Notes under the pieces: model-generated
The model's input: the letters and a program-made list of their open reading frames with translations, nothing else
Databases searched by the model: none
What the model was told of the DNA's origin: nothing
Position numbers and translations under genes: made by a program
Source of the DNA: an uncultured Alphaproteobacteria bacterium
GTDB taxonomy: Bacteria > Pseudomonadota > Alphaproteobacteria > Caulobacterales > Caulobacteraceae
Assembly: GCA_903860975.1 (NCBI GenBank)
Contig: CAIOSI010000045.1
Span: forward strand, 27,437 to 91,436
Reading direction: 5' to 3'
Length of the DNA stretch: 64,000 nt
Part shown: piece after piece, positions 1 through 10,049 of the stretch
Layout: every line of letters begins with the position of its first letter
Position numbering within the stretch: position 1 is the stretch's first letter

Positions 1-571
1 GATCGGTGATCATCTCCGGTGCCACAGCCGGGACCCGGGTGTGAAACCGCACAACCTTCACATGAGCGATCGACGTTAATCGACCCATCACCTCGCGCAG
101 TCGGCGTGGCGACAGGATAAACGGGTCGCCTCCCGTGATGATCACTTCCCAGATGTCCGTGTGCTGGGCGATGTAGGTCATCGCCGCGTCGAGTGCGTTT
201 GATGACAACGGACGCAGGCCTTCGGGCCCGACCATCTCGCGCCGAAAACAAAACCGGCAATAGACCGCGCAGGCGTGGTTCAGCTTCAGCAGGCAACGAT
301 CCGGATAGCGGTGGACGATCCCCTCCAGCGGCGAATGGATAAAGTCTCCGATGGGGTCGCCGGACTCTTCAGGCCGAAGATTGAACTCGGCCTCTGTTGG
401 CACGAACTGCCGTGCGATCGCATCGTCCGGCGCTTCGATCAACTCCAGCATGGCAGGCGTGATCGTCACCGCATATTGAGCCGCCACGCGTTCCAGCTCA
501 GGCAGACGCTCGGCCGGCGCCAGGCCAGCGTCGACAAGGTCTCGCGCGGTACGCAGTGTTTTCGGGCTCAT
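1..571 (-). CDS. epmB: EF-P beta-lysylation protein EpmB (KamA family), 3' part cut off by the window
   Basis: This is the N-terminal part of a radical-SAM lysine 2,3-aminomutase family protein. The reverse strand reads from ATG at 571 and stays open to base 1. A CAVYCRFC motif fits the CxxxCxxC iron-sulfur site that binds S-adenosylmethionine, and it is followed by a DIWEVIITGGDPF stretch typical of KamA/EpmB. In the EF-P pathway EpmB turns alpha-lysine into (R)-beta-lysine for EpmA to attach. Lysine fermentation enzymes share the fold, but epmA and efp lie within 3 kb, so the EF-P role is much more likely. It is last in an apparent operon epmA, nitrobindin-like gene, epmB, with a gap of 64 bases before it. 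The C-terminal half lies outside the window. Confidence 0.88.
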   Translation of the reverse strand, partial: MSPKTLRTARDLVDAGLAPAERLPELERVAAQYAVTITPAMLELIEAPDDAIARQFVPTEAEFNLRPEESGDPIGDFIHSPLEGIVHRYPDRCLLKLNHACAVYCRFCFRREMVGPEGLRPLSSNALDAAMTYIAQHTDIWEVIITGGDPFILSPRRLREVMGRLTSIAHVKVVRFHTRVPAVAPEMITD

Positions 572-635
572 CGCGCGGGCTTATGGGCCGCCCTGCCCGG
601 TCCGTCAAAAATCGAAGCCGTAGCGCACCTCTGGA

Positions 636-1283
636 CTATCCCTTGGCGAGGCCAAGCAGCGGATTAGGACTCGGCTCGGCGAGCTTTGTCAGCGTATTTC
701 GATCACGATGCAGGAAGGGTTCGCGACGACCGCGCACCATCAAGGTCGTATCGGAGATATAGCTCCACGAGCCGTCCGGATTGAAGGTGATGTCCAACTC
801 ATAGGCGTCGGTGCGGAACGCGTGTTCGAGGAATGTTGTGGACGTGATGCCGTATTCGGTCTCGCCGCGGCGCGCGCTGACCACCAGGCCTGAACCGTCG
901 GGTTTGGCATGCCCTCCAGCCAGCAGCGACTGACCTCGCGGAATGGCGAGGGTCTGCATAATCAGTCCGGTCGCCGGCTCCCAGAGCAAGTAGCCCACCT
1001 GGTCATGGAACGTTATCGCCTCGGGTGGAGCGTTGGCGTGGACGTGATAGCGCAGGCCGTAGAGAAGCTGGGGACCGTTGGCTTGAGGGTCGATCGGCTG
1101 AGCCTCGATCCGCTCGACATACTTCCGTTTTTCCGGCCCATCGGCCTTGGGATTGATATCCATCCCCTTTGTTCCCTGCCAAATCCCTGCGAGCCGGCGC
1201 AGGGGGCCGAGGTTGGCGAGCGTGTCGGGGTCCACGTCCTCAGGTTCGGTGAAGATGTCATCAAGAAACGGATTCATGCGCAT
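636..1283 (-). CDS. nitrobindin/THAP4-like heme-binding beta-barrel protein
   Basis: A 215-residue protein resembling the DUF1794 / nitrobindin family of fatty-acid-binding-protein-like beta barrels. The N-terminal LRRLAGIWQGTKG segment matches the family's GxWxG start of the barrel, and a His near the C-terminus (PFLHRD) lies where the family places its heme ligand. Known members bind ferric heme and react with nitric oxide or peroxynitrite; the role here is inferred. An in-frame start exists at 1319, but ATG 1283 is preceded by AAGAGG at short spacing and gives the compact family length. It sits between epmA and epmB on the same strand with gaps of about 65 bases, so co-transcription with the EF-P modification genes is likely. 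Confidence 0.75.
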   Translation of the reverse strand: MRMNPFLDDIFTEPEDVDPDTLANLGPLRRLAGIWQGTKGMDINPKADGPEKRKYVERIEAQPIDPQANGPQLLYGLRYHVHANAPPEAITFHDQVGYLLWEPATGLIMQTLAIPRGQSLLAGGHAKPDGSGLVVSARRGETEYGITSTTFLEHAFRTDAYELDITFNPDGSWSYISDTTLMVRGRREPFLHRDRNTLTKLAEPSPNPLLGLAKG

Positions 1284-1351
1284 CAGACCTCTTATCGACG
1301 CCGCAAATGGCGCTCGCACCAGACCCCGTCAAGGCGCGGGCGCCAGCGTCT

Positions 1352-2410
1352 TCAGCGTTCGCAGACCGGCGTCCACAGAACCTGTTCGATCCGGCTTGCG
1401 CCGGTGGCTAGCATCACCAGACGATCAAGCCCCAGCGCGCCTCCACTGGCTTCCGGCATCGTTTGGAGGGCCGATAGAAAATCCTCGTCGATCGGATAGC
1501 GCTCGCCGTAAACCCGCGCCTTTTCCGCCATCTCGATCTCGAAGCGACGGCGCTGCTCGCGAGCATCGGTGAGTTCGCCGAAGCAGTTGGCGAGTTCAAC
1601 CCCGCACGCATAAAGCTCGAACCGTTCAGCCACACGCCGATCAGAGGCCTTGGGTCGGGCCAGTGCGGCTTCACTCAACGGATACTCGTAAAGGATCGTC
1701 GCGCGATCTCGCCCCAGGTACGGCTCGATCTTCTCGACGAGCACCCGACTGAAGACATCGGCCCAGGTATCGTCTGGCGCAACACGCACACCCTGGCCCT
1801 GAGCCGCCGCCGCAAGCGCATCACGGTCTGTAGCGCCATCCGCCTGGACGCTCGCCAACAGGTCAATGCTCGCGAAGCGATCAAAAGCCTCAGCCAAGGT
1901 CAACCGTTCCGGCTCGGCGAGCGGGTCAATCGAGACGCCGCGGAAGCTAAGGGTCTTGGTTCTCGCCGCCTCAGTTGCAAGCCCGATGAGGCTCCAGCAA
2001 TCGGCCATCAGAGATTCATAGGACTCCCTCACCCTGTACCATTCCAAAAGGGTGAACTCTGGGTGGTGCAGCCGACCACGTTCGCGGTTTCTCCAGACCC
2101 GGGCGATTTCGAAGGTTCGCACCTCGCCGGCCGCCAGCAGCTTCTTGGCGGCAAACTCCGGCGACGTGCGCAAATAAAGCGGCGCGCGTCCGCCCGCCAG
2201 ATCGAGCGCCTCGGTCGCGAAGGCGTGCAGATGGGCCTCGTTTCCAGGCGAGATCTGCAGGGCGGATGTCTCAACCTCAACGAAGTCTTGAGCATCAAAC
2301 CAAGCCCGCACGGCCGCGGTAATCCGATTGCGAGCCACAAGGAACGGCCGGCGATCGGCATGCTGGCTAGGCGTCCACCACGGCGAAAGAGTTTGATCAG
2401 ACAAGGGCAC
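1352..2410 (-). CDS. epmA: EF-P--lysine ligase EpmA (PoxA/GenX)
   Basis: A 352-residue truncated class II lysyl-tRNA-synthetase paralogue lacking the anticodon-binding domain. It starts directly in the catalytic core (FLVARNRITAAVRAWF, then the FVEVETSALQISPGNEAHLHAF block) and ends with the class II motif 3 region (GGALGLDRLVMLATGA). The length and missing N-terminal OB domain separate EpmA from LysS. It ligates (R)-beta-lysine, made by EpmB, to the conserved lysine of EF-P. It is divergent from efp, sharing a 115-base intergenic region, and heads the operon that ends in epmB. Confidence is high because substrate protein and partner enzyme are both adjacent. Confidence 0.93.
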   Translation of the reverse strand: MPLSDQTLSPWWTPSQHADRRPFLVARNRITAAVRAWFDAQDFVEVETSALQISPGNEAHLHAFATEALDLAGGRAPLYLRTSPEFAAKKLLAAGEVRTFEIARVWRNRERGRLHHPEFTLLEWYRVRESYESLMADCWSLIGLATEAARTKTLSFRGVSIDPLAEPERLTLAEAFDRFASIDLLASVQADGATDRDALAAAAQGQGVRVAPDDTWADVFSRVLVEKIEPYLGRDRATILYEYPLSEAALARPKASDRRVAERFELYACGVELANCFGELTDAREQRRRFEIEMAEKARVYGERYPIDEDFLSALQTMPEASGGALGLDRLVMLATGASRIEQVLWTPVCER

Positions 2411-2525
2411 GACCGGTAGGGGGCTGGTGAAATCAGCGCCAATCGCTATAGGGGCACGACGAGAATTTCATCAGCGGAATTGTGCAGGGACAACCTGACG
2501 CCGCCGAACCGAGGGAAGATCGGAT

Positions 2526-3092
2526 TTGAAAGTAGCCGCCAGCTCGCTCCGTAAGGGTGCCGTCGTCGACATGGAGGGCAAACTCTATGTCGTGCTGACC
2601 GCCGAGAACATTCACCCCGGAAAAGGCACGCCCGTGACGCAACTGAACATGCGCCGCATCTCTGATGGCGTGAAGGTTTCGGAGCGTTGGCGAACGACAG
2701 AGCAGGTCGAGCGCGCCTTCGTGGACGACCGCAACTTCACGTTCCTCTACGAGGATGCAGAGGGCCATCACTTCATGAATCCCGAGAACTACGACCAAGT
2801 CGTCTGTTCGAAGGAAGTGGTCGGAGATAGCGCTCCGTGGCTGCTGGACGGCATGACTGTGACCCTTTCCACCCACGACGGCGTCCCGATCGCGCTGGAG
2901 TTGCCGCGCACCGTCACCTTCGAGATCACGGAGACCGAGCCGGCTGTGAAGAACCAGACGGCCTCGTCCTCTTATAAGCCCGCCACGCTATCAAACGGTG
3001 CGCGTATAATGGTGCCGCCCTATATCGCCGCAGGCACCCGCGTTGTGATCCTGACCGAAGATGGGTCTTATCAGGAACGGGCGAAGGACTAG
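2526..3092 (+). CDS. efp: translation elongation factor EF-P
   Basis: A 188-residue three-domain OB/KOW protein that binds between the ribosomal P and E sites and relieves stalling at polyproline. The modified lysine is Lys33 in the loop HPGKGT (equivalent to Lys34 of E. coli). The start codon is TTG at 2526, with GAGGGAAG about 8 bases upstream; starting there yields the normal family N-terminus [11 protein letters not shown], so the unusual codon is well supported. The nearby epmA and epmB indicate that Lys33 is beta-lysylated rather than rhamnosylated or deoxyhypusinylated. The shared intergenic region with epmA should contain both promoters; a GCTATA sequence at 2445-2450 is a possible -10 element but lacks a clear -35. 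Confidence 0.96.
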   Translation: MKVAASSLRKGAVVDMEGKLYVVLTAENIHPGKGTPVTQLNMRRISDGVKVSERWRTTEQVERAFVDDRNFTFLYEDAEGHHFMNPENYDQVVCSKEVVGDSAPWLLDGMTVTLSTHDGVPIALELPRTVTFEITETEPAVKNQTASSSYKPATLSNGARIMVPPYIAAGTRVVILTEDGSYQERAKD

Positions 3093-3331
3093 GGTCGCCA
3101 AACCGCTCTTGGTGCGTGACCTGCCCGGGCCTCGCGACAAAAACCGAGTTGGACGCCTTCGCACCAACAAGGTGGCGGATGCCGTGGACCGGCCTTGGGG
3201 CTTTAAGGCTTGTACCTTTGCGTCTTCGATCCGGTGACGCTGCAAGAGCTGCAGATGCCGACGGAGACAGCGGTGATTTTTGACGCCGCTAGGTTGGGCT
3301 CTCCCCGACAAATCGATAATTTACCGCTGAC

Positions 3332-5077
<1,746 letters not shown>

Positions 5078-5133
5078 TTGATCCCCCGATCTCGAAACAT
5101 GTCCGACGCTCGCAAGCTTGCGATACGACCCAG

Positions 5134-6240
5134 CTAGGGTTTGACAATCTTCCCGCCCGTCATCGGCATAGCGACACCGGTGGTCTTCGGGAAGCTGATT
5201 GGCAGGCCGCGGGCTGTGCGAGCGCCCAGATAGGCGAAGGCTTCTGCCTCTATGAAATCGCCTCGCCAACCGAGGTCTTCGGCTGTTTTCACGGGAATAG
5301 GCAGGCGTTCGGCCAGTGCCTTCATGATCTCAGGGTTGTGACGGCCGCCACCTGTGACAACCACCTGGCTTGGCGCGTGACCCATTAGGCCGAAGCCCGC
5401 GCGAACCGCTTCGGCAGTGAAGGCAACGAGGGTCGCGGCAGCGTCTTCGAGCGCCAGCGGCTCGAGCGGTTCGAGGGAGAAATCAAACCGGTCGAGCGAT
5501 TTTGGCGGGGGTTCGCGAAAATACGGATGGCCAAGTAGGCCTAACAGCACCCCGGTGTTGACGCGGCCAACACTTGCATAGCGTCCCTGATCGTCGAAAC
5601 GCCCTGCGCCTCTCGCCTGCACCAAGAGGTCGATCATGCCATTGCCTGGGCCGGTATCGAAGGCTGCGATCTCGTCGCCACCGGACCAAAAGGTGACGTT
5701 TGCGACGCCGCCGATGTTCAATACCGCCAATGGGGCCTCAAGGCCCGATGCCCGAGCCCTCGCCAAATGGTAGATCGGCGCTAATGGCGCGCCCTCGCCG
5801 CCGGCGGCTACGTCGCGCGTGCGAAAATCATAGGCGACCGGCACCCCAGTTTTTTGGGCCAGCCAGCCGGCATCGCCAAGCTGCACGGTCCGGCCCGAGC
5901 GACCTTCGCGCGGGCGCTCGTGAAAGACCGTCTGGCCGTGCATACCGATCAAGTCGATGTCGGACCACGTGAGGCCATTCGCGGCGAGGAATTCATCAGC
6001 CGCGGCGAGATGTTCCTGCGCGCCAGCCTGACCCGCCTCAGCAAAGATCGCGGGGATTGGGGTATCGCGTAACCATGCCAAGGCTGCTTTCGTCGCAAGT
6101 AGCATCACGTCTCGTGTTGCCTCGGAGAGCTTGCGTTCACCAGCCGGGCCGAAGCGGGAGATGGTCTCGCCATCGGTCTCCAGGATCGCCATATCGACGG
6201 CGTCGAGGGAGGTTCCGGTCATGAATCCGAGGACACGCAT
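5134..6240 (-). CDS. anmK: anhydro-N-acetylmuramic acid kinase
   Basis: A 368-residue ASKHA-fold sugar kinase. The N-terminus MRVLGFMTGTSLDAVDMA is the family's phosphate-binding signature, DLIGMHGQTVFH and the GGVANVTF / FDTGPGNGMIDLL blocks follow, and the C-terminal VVTGGGRHNP closes the nucleotide site. It opens the 1,6-anhydro ring of anhMurNAc while phosphorylating it, in peptidoglycan recycling. Length is normal for the family (about 370). Divergent from tyrS. Confidence 0.95.
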   Translation of the reverse strand: MRVLGFMTGTSLDAVDMAILETDGETISRFGPAGERKLSEATRDVMLLATKAALAWLRDTPIPAIFAEAGQAGAQEHLAAADEFLAANGLTWSDIDLIGMHGQTVFHERPREGRSGRTVQLGDAGWLAQKTGVPVAYDFRTRDVAAGGEGAPLAPIYHLARARASGLEAPLAVLNIGGVANVTFWSGGDEIAAFDTGPGNGMIDLLVQARGAGRFDDQGRYASVGRVNTGVLLGLLGHPYFREPPPKSLDRFDFSLEPLEPLALEDAAATLVAFTAEAVRAGFGLMGHAPSQVVVTGGGRHNPEIMKALAERLPIPVKTAEDLGWRGDFIEAEAFAYLGARTARGLPISFPKTTGVAMPMTGGKIVKP

Positions 6241-6489
6241 GCCGCTTGACTGCCATGCCCCGCGCTTCTAGTCAGCCGCGATGTTCGGTAAAACCTCCCC
6301 CACTGGCCACGATAACGACCGAGCCTAGACCCAGGCCACCGATCCCGTACGTCTGCCCCATTCGGCCGTCGCATCGACTGAACATCATCCCCAAGCCAGC
6401 CTTCGGTCGTCTGGTTTGCTGTGATGACCCTCGATACCGCCAACAAGGCCGTGCTAGAGCCCACCGGCTTGTTCCGAGAGAACCCCCGA

Positions 6490-7746
6490 ATGACTGACGT
6501 CGCCTTTAAGTCGAAGTTCCTTCAGGTGCTGCAAGCGCGCGGCTACATCCACCAGATCACTCACACGGAGGAACTGGACGCGGCGGCGACATCAGGCCCG
6601 ATCGCCGCCTACATCGGCTTCGACGCAACTGCCCCTTCGCTACACGTCGGCTCGCTCATCCAGATTATGCTGCTCCGTCGCCTGCAGCAGGCCGGGCACA
6701 GGCCTATCGTCGTCATGGGCGGCGGGACCACCAAGGTTGGCGACCCATCTGGCAAGGACGAGAGCCGAAAGCTCCTTTCCGACGCTGACATCCAGGCCAA
6801 CATCGTCTCGATCCGCGCTGTGTTCGAGACGTTTCTGAAGTTCGGAAACGGCCCGACTGACGCAATCATGGTCGATAATGACGAGTGGCTGTCGAAGCTC
6901 GGTTATATCGACTTCCTGCGAGAATACGGCGTCCACTTCACGATCAACCGCATGCTGGCCTTCGATTCGGTGAAGTTGCGTCTAGAGCGTGAACAACCGC
7001 TGACCTTCATTGAATTCAACTACATGCTCATGCAGGCAACAGACTTCCTGGAGTTGAACCGACGCTACAGCTGCGGGCTACAAATGGGGGGGTCTGATCA
7101 ATGGGGGAACATCGTCAATGGCGTGGAGTTGATCCGCCGTGTGGATCAGAAGCCTGCATTCGGCCTGACGACACCTCTCTTGGCGACCGCCTCCGGCGCC
7201 AAGATGGGCAAGACCGCGCAAGGCGCAGTGTGGCTGAACGCCGACCTGCGCAGCCCCTACGAATATTGGCAGTTCTGGCGAAACACCGAGGATGCTGATG
7301 TCGGCCGGTTCATGAGACTGTTCACCGACCTGCCGCTGGACGAGATCGCACGTCTTGAGGCCCTGCCGGGCGCGCAGATCAACGAAGCCAAGAAGGTGCT
7401 CGCCGATGCCGCGACGAGCCTGCTGCACGGTGCAGAGGAAGCCGAAAAGGCGGCAGCCGCGGCAGATGCAGCCTTCGTCCAGGGCAAGCTGTCCGATGAT
7501 CTACCGACCCATGAAATTCCGGCTGATGAACTCCAAGCCGGTATCGTTTTGGCCGCCCTAACAGAGGCCGCCGGTCTGGCGGGATCGCGTGGCGAGGCCC
7601 GCAGGCTCGCTCAAGGTGGCGGGCTGCGGGTCAACGACAAGGCTGAACTGGACGCCAACCGTATCGTCACGGCGCTCGACTTGATTGGCGGTGTGGTCAA
7701 GCTTGCTGCCGGCAAAAAGAAAATCGTCCTGGTGAAGCCGGTCTGA
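6490..7746 (+). CDS. tyrS: tyrosyl-tRNA synthetase
   Basis: A 418-residue class I aminoacyl-tRNA synthetase charging tRNA-Tyr. PSLHVGSL carries the HIGH-like motif, [12 protein letters not shown] the KMSKS-like loop, and the C-terminal 70 residues form an S4 RNA-binding domain ([14 protein letters not shown]). The frame is open from 6421, but ATG 6490 has GAGAG 9 bases upstream and gives the usual N-terminus ending in ..[17 protein letters not shown], so 6490 was chosen. It is followed 11 bases later by the peroxiredoxin gene and may be co-transcribed with it. Confidence 0.96.
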   Translation: MTDVAFKSKFLQVLQARGYIHQITHTEELDAAATSGPIAAYIGFDATAPSLHVGSLIQIMLLRRLQQAGHRPIVVMGGGTTKVGDPSGKDESRKLLSDADIQANIVSIRAVFETFLKFGNGPTDAIMVDNDEWLSKLGYIDFLREYGVHFTINRMLAFDSVKLRLEREQPLTFIEFNYMLMQATDFLELNRRYSCGLQMGGSDQWGNIVNGVELIRRVDQKPAFGLTTPLLATASGAKMGKTAQGAVWLNADLRSPYEYWQFWRNTEDADVGRFMRLFTDLPLDEIARLEALPGAQINEAKKVLADAATSLLHGAEEAEKAAAAADAAFVQGKLSDDLPTHEIPADELQAGIVLAALTEAAGLAGSRGEARRLAQGGGLRVNDKAELDANRIVTALDLIGGVVKLAAGKKKIVLVKPV

Positions 7747-7757
7747 GGGGAGACGAA

Positions 7758-8219
7758 ATGAGCAATGTGAGCATCGGCGCAACAGCGCCCAACTTCGAAC
7801 TCGAATGCACGACGGGCCCGATCTGCGCATCGGACTTCAAAGGCAAGACGGTGGTCGTCTACTTCTACCCAAAGGACGACACCCCAGGCTGCACAAATGA
7901 AGCCAAGGATTTCAGCACTCTTGCCCCACAGTTCGCCAAGGTCGGCGTCGCCGTCGTCGGCGTCTCCAAGGACAGCCTCAAAAGTCATGAAAAATTCGCA
8001 GCCAAATACGGCATCTCGATTCCATTGGGCGCCGATCCCGAAGCGCAGGTGATTGGCGCGTTCGAAAGCTGGGTTGAGAAGAAACTGTACGGTCGTGAAT
8101 ATATGGGCATCGATCGCTCGACGTTCCTGATCCAGGACGGGGTGATCAAGGCGATCTGGCGCAAGGTGAAAGTGGGAGGTCATGCACAGGCGGTCTTGGA
8201 TGCCGTCAACGCGCTCTGA
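7758..8219 (+). CDS. bcp: thioredoxin-dependent thiol peroxidase (Bcp/PrxQ type)
   Basis: A 153-residue peroxiredoxin. The peroxidatic Cys45 is in DDTPGCTNEA, and YFYPKD and STFLIQ are family blocks. The resolving Cys found five residues further in E. coli Bcp is replaced by Lys50, so this is a one-Cys or atypically resolved member; Cys17 and Cys23 are the only other cysteines seen. It reduces hydrogen peroxide and organic hydroperoxides in the cytoplasm. GGGGAGACGAA just before the ATG is a strong ribosome binding site. Confidence 0.93.
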   Translation: MSNVSIGATAPNFELECTTGPICASDFKGKTVVVYFYPKDDTPGCTNEAKDFSTLAPQFAKVGVAVVGVSKDSLKSHEKFAAKYGISIPLGADPEAQVIGAFESWVEKKLYGREYMGIDRSTFLIQDGVIKAIWRKVKVGGHAQAVLDAVNAL

Positions 8220-8481
8220 ACGCGCCGACACCTGAAGCCGCAGTCGGCCTCAGCCTATTTAGGCAATGTGGCTTCGATAGCGCATGCGAACGCTTCTTTG
8301 CGACAGGGCTGTATCCGGTCTGGACCGAATCGATATCGCCGTCCAAGTTCAGGCGCATAACCGCCTCTAGAGTTGCGGTACCTTGTCGTGCGCGCTCGCT
8401 GCGCATTAAGCGTCTTGCGCGCCCTGAGTTTCTCGTTGCATATCGCCGAAGTTCCGGGGGGTTGGGGACTTCAGCGACCGA

Positions 8482-9636
8482 ATGACACGTATCGCGCGCC
8501 TTCGCCGCTCTATGGTCGAGCTTTTTCCAGAACGCCATCTCTACGTCCGCTCGGGCAGCGAGATGAAGGGCTACGTCCTGACGCCCCAATTCCAAATGAT
8601 CGCCGCGGCGTGCGTTTCAGTGGCAGCTGTCTGGATGGGCGTTTGCAGCGCCGCAATGCTGCTCAACATGATGTCGGCTTCGTCGACCGATCGCGAGGTC
8701 GCCCGGACCCAGGCCAAGTACGAACGATGGATCGCTGACAGCCAGGCGAGACTGAACTCTGCCGTCGCTAAATTGAACGCGGGCGACGGCTCAAGTACGG
8801 CGCTCGTCACAACAATCGAAAAACGCCACGTGGCCCTGGCGATGCTGCTCACTGACATGAAGGGCACTCCGGGGGCAGCCGAAGCGTTGACGCCGGTGAT
8901 CACCAAGGCCCTCACGTCCAAGGATCAAAGTCCGGAGCGCATTGTTGAAACGGTCCGCGTCAGTCAGGAACAGATTTTGGACGTCGCCGACACGTTCGCC
9001 AAAAGTCGGGCCGACCGTCTGCGACTTGCATTCCGGCTGGCCGGCCTAACACCGGCTTCGTACATCCCCAAGGGCGGATCTCTGGGTGGTCCTCTGATCG
9101 AGTCCAAAGATCCGCGCGCACTTGCGGCGGTGTTAGACGTTGACCCCGCATTCGCCGACCGCATCCAGCACGCTGTGTCAGATATGAGCGAGGCGCACGC
9201 GCTCGAACAGGCCGCAAAAAGCCTGCCGTTTGCTCAGCCGGCGCCTGGCGTCGACAGGTCGAGCGGCTTCGGCGTCCGCTACGATCCCTTCACAAGCCAT
9301 CCGGCGTTCCATTCCGGCCTGGATTTCTCCGGTGGGAGAATGACGCCGATCCACGCGACAGCCCCTGGAGTCGTGTCCTTCACAGGCGCGCGTTCAGGCT
9401 ACGGAAACACCGTCGAAATCGACCACGGCGGTGGGTTCAAGACCCGCTACGCACACCTCGCCTCGATTTCTGTCAGAGTCGGTCAGCAGGTTGGCATCGG
9501 TCAGCGCCTGGGCGGCATGGGCTCGACCGGCCGCTCCACCGGCACGCATCTACACTACGAAGTGTGGGAGAACGGCCGTGCCCAAAATCCGGATCGTTTC
9601 GTCAAGGCAGGCGCCTATGTTCAGCAAGCCGAATAA
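8482..9636 (+). CDS. membrane-anchored M23 (LytM) metallopeptidase
   Basis: A 384-residue protein with a short cytoplasmic N-terminus, one membrane segment (about residues 37-62), a helical periplasmic stalk, and a C-terminal LytM domain from about residue 265. The zinc site is complete: HSGLD (His277, Asp281) and HLHYE (His356, His358), with His325 as the further active-site His, so it should be an active peptidoglycan endopeptidase. Its last 20 bases overlap the bactofilin start. In other bacteria (Helicobacter Csd1-CcmA, for example) paired M23 enzymes and bactofilins control curvature or local wall growth, so a shape role is likely by context. Confidence 0.88.
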   Translation: MTRIARLRRSMVELFPERHLYVRSGSEMKGYVLTPQFQMIAAACVSVAAVWMGVCSAAMLLNMMSASSTDREVARTQAKYERWIADSQARLNSAVAKLNAGDGSSTALVTTIEKRHVALAMLLTDMKGTPGAAEALTPVITKALTSKDQSPERIVETVRVSQEQILDVADTFAKSRADRLRLAFRLAGLTPASYIPKGGSLGGPLIESKDPRALAAVLDVDPAFADRIQHAVSDMSEAHALEQAAKSLPFAQPAPGVDRSSGFGVRYDPFTSHPAFHSGLDFSGGRMTPIHATAPGVVSFTGARSGYGNTVEIDHGGGFKTRYAHLASISVRVGQQVGIGQRLGGMGSTGRSTGTHLHYEVWENGRAQNPDRFVKAGAYVQQAE

Positions 9637-10045
9637 GTCCGTCACCGCCAACATGCGCCCTGAAGGTCTTGAAGCTCCCGCACGAAAACCCATCCCGTTC
9701 TCGCTGATTGCCGAGACCGTCACGCTGGAGGGCGATCTTTCCAGCAACGGCGATGTTCAGATCGATGGTGCCGTGCGTGGGGACCTGAAGGTTACGCACC
9801 TTTCGGTGGGTGAAACCGGTCAGATTGAAGGTTCGATAAGCGCAGAAACCGCCGAAATTCGCGGTCTCGTGGTTGGCGCGATCACGGCCAAAACGATAAG
9901 GCTCCACGCAAGCGCCAAGGTGGAGGGCGACCTCACTCATCTGCAGCTATCGATCGATTCCGGTGCCCAATTCATTGGCCGCAGCATCCAACTCACCCCA
10001 TCAGCTCCCGCGGAAGGGAGCGTGGCACCTGCCGCCGCCGAATAG
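9617..10045 (+). CDS. bactofilin (polymer-forming cytoskeletal protein)
   Basis: A 142-residue bactofilin: a short Pro-rich N-terminal tail (to about residue 27) followed by a right-handed beta-helix built of repeated turns (TLEGDLSSNGDVQIDGAVRGDLKV, quoted over two repeats, positions about 34-57) and a disordered Ala/Pro/Ser tail. Bactofilins polymerise without nucleotide and anchor wall enzymes to the membrane. The start at 9617 lies inside the M23 peptidase gene, which implies translational coupling and a shared product. The same frame is open further upstream to 9431, but that part is a shadow of the peptidase. Confidence 0.92.
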   Translation: MFSKPNKSVTANMRPEGLEAPARKPIPFSLIAETVTLEGDLSSNGDVQIDGAVRGDLKVTHLSVGETGQIEGSISAETAEIRGLVVGAITAKTIRLHASAKVEGDLTHLQLSIDSGAQFIGRSIQLTPSAPAEGSVAPAAAE

Positions 10046-10049
10046 TCCG

